This document shows, one piece after another, positions 5,558 to 5,687 of a stretch of 5,687 nucleotides of DNA (the first letter of the stretch is position 1; each line of letters begins with the position of its first letter). Source of the DNA: Adhaeribacter sp. (GTDB lineage: Bacteria > Bacteroidota > Bacteroidia > Cytophagales > Hymenobacteraceae); NCBI GenBank assembly GCA_028288395.1, contig JAQBNV010000585.1:1-5687 (forward strand), read 5' to 3'. The position numbers were made by a program, and so were the translations under genes. Under the pieces are notes generated by a model. The model did no database searches, was not told the DNA's origin, and saw nothing but the letters and a program-made list of their open reading frames with translations.

Positions 5558-5687
5558 ATGCATAATTTCCGGGAATTAAGAGTATGGAAAGATGGAATTG
5601 AGATTGCCAAAAGTGTTTATCTGGTTACGGTTAATTTTCCTAAAGACGAAAAATTTGGATTGACGTCTCAAATTAGGAGAGCAGCTG
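5558..5687 (+). CDS. Four-helix-bundle protein (23S rRNA-intervening-sequence family), N-terminal part
   Basis: The ATG at 5558 opens 43 codons that run off the right edge. HNFRELRVWKDGIEIAKSVY, followed by a FP..E.FGLTSQIRRAA pattern, is the typical beginning of the S23/IVP four-helix-bundle family (normally about 115-130 residues). Members were first noticed as ORFs inside intervening sequences of 23S rRNA genes; in Bacteroidota many copies lie singly between ordinary genes, and their function is not established. There is no rRNA here, so this is one of the free-standing copies. It starts 61 bases after fadA, behind a purine-rich leader containing repeated AAAG/AAGAT-like tracts (5510-5545). 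Of its four visible arginine codons, R8, R40 and R41 are AGA/AGG, unlike the fad genes, which hints at separate origin. Confidence 0.88.
   Translation, partial: MHNFRELRVWKDGIEIAKSVYLVTVNFPKDEKFGLTSQIRRAA

Noticed and set aside
5558..5687. Evidence of a 23S rRNA intervening sequence
   Set aside because: Only the protein family suggests this; no rRNA sequence flanks the gene, so it is a free-standing copy.

Overview
This window looks like a fatty-acid beta-oxidation locus from a member of the Bacteroidota, probably the Cytophagales/Hymenobacteraceae side of the phylum. That placement is an inference. It rests on GC-moderate genes separated by very AT-rich gaps, the general absence of Shine-Dalgarno sequences before the large ORFs, an HAD-first FadN-type fusion protein, and the presence of two small gene families (a GIY-YIG/URI protein and a four-helix-bundle/23S-IVP protein) that are scattered in many copies through genomes of this phylum.

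Layout, all genes on the + strand. Positions 1-94 are the last 30 codons of an acyl-CoA synthetase of the long-chain (FAA1/FadD15-like) type. A 443-base gap (95-537) follows; it holds two overlapping hairpins and what may be the frameshifted relic of a small exported protein. A MarR-family regulator (538-1023) comes next, then a complete 800-residue FadN-type bifunctional 3-hydroxyacyl-CoA dehydrogenase/enoyl-CoA hydratase (1112-3514). A small GIY-YIG protein (3632-3928) sits between two palindromic repeats in opposite orientation (3581-3603 and 3984-4024). After an AT-rich leader with an 8-bp inverted repeat comes a complete FadA-type 3-ketoacyl-CoA thiolase (4318-5496). The window ends in the first 43 codons of a four-helix-bundle/23S rRNA-intervening-sequence family protein (5558-5687).

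Together the ligase (activation to acyl-CoA), FadN (hydration and NAD-dependent oxidation) and the thiolase (cleavage to acetyl-CoA) give all of beta-oxidation except the acyl-CoA dehydrogenase step. In Bacillus the same fadN-fadA pair is followed by fadE, so an acyl-CoA dehydrogenase may lie just beyond the right edge, past the four-helix-bundle gene. The MarR protein is well placed to control the cluster.

The most interesting feature is that the small GIY-YIG gene with repeat flanks splits fadN from fadA, and a second nomadic small gene follows fadA. The GIY-YIG/repeat unit could be a minimal mobile or repeat-dispersing element, but this rests on pattern and context only.
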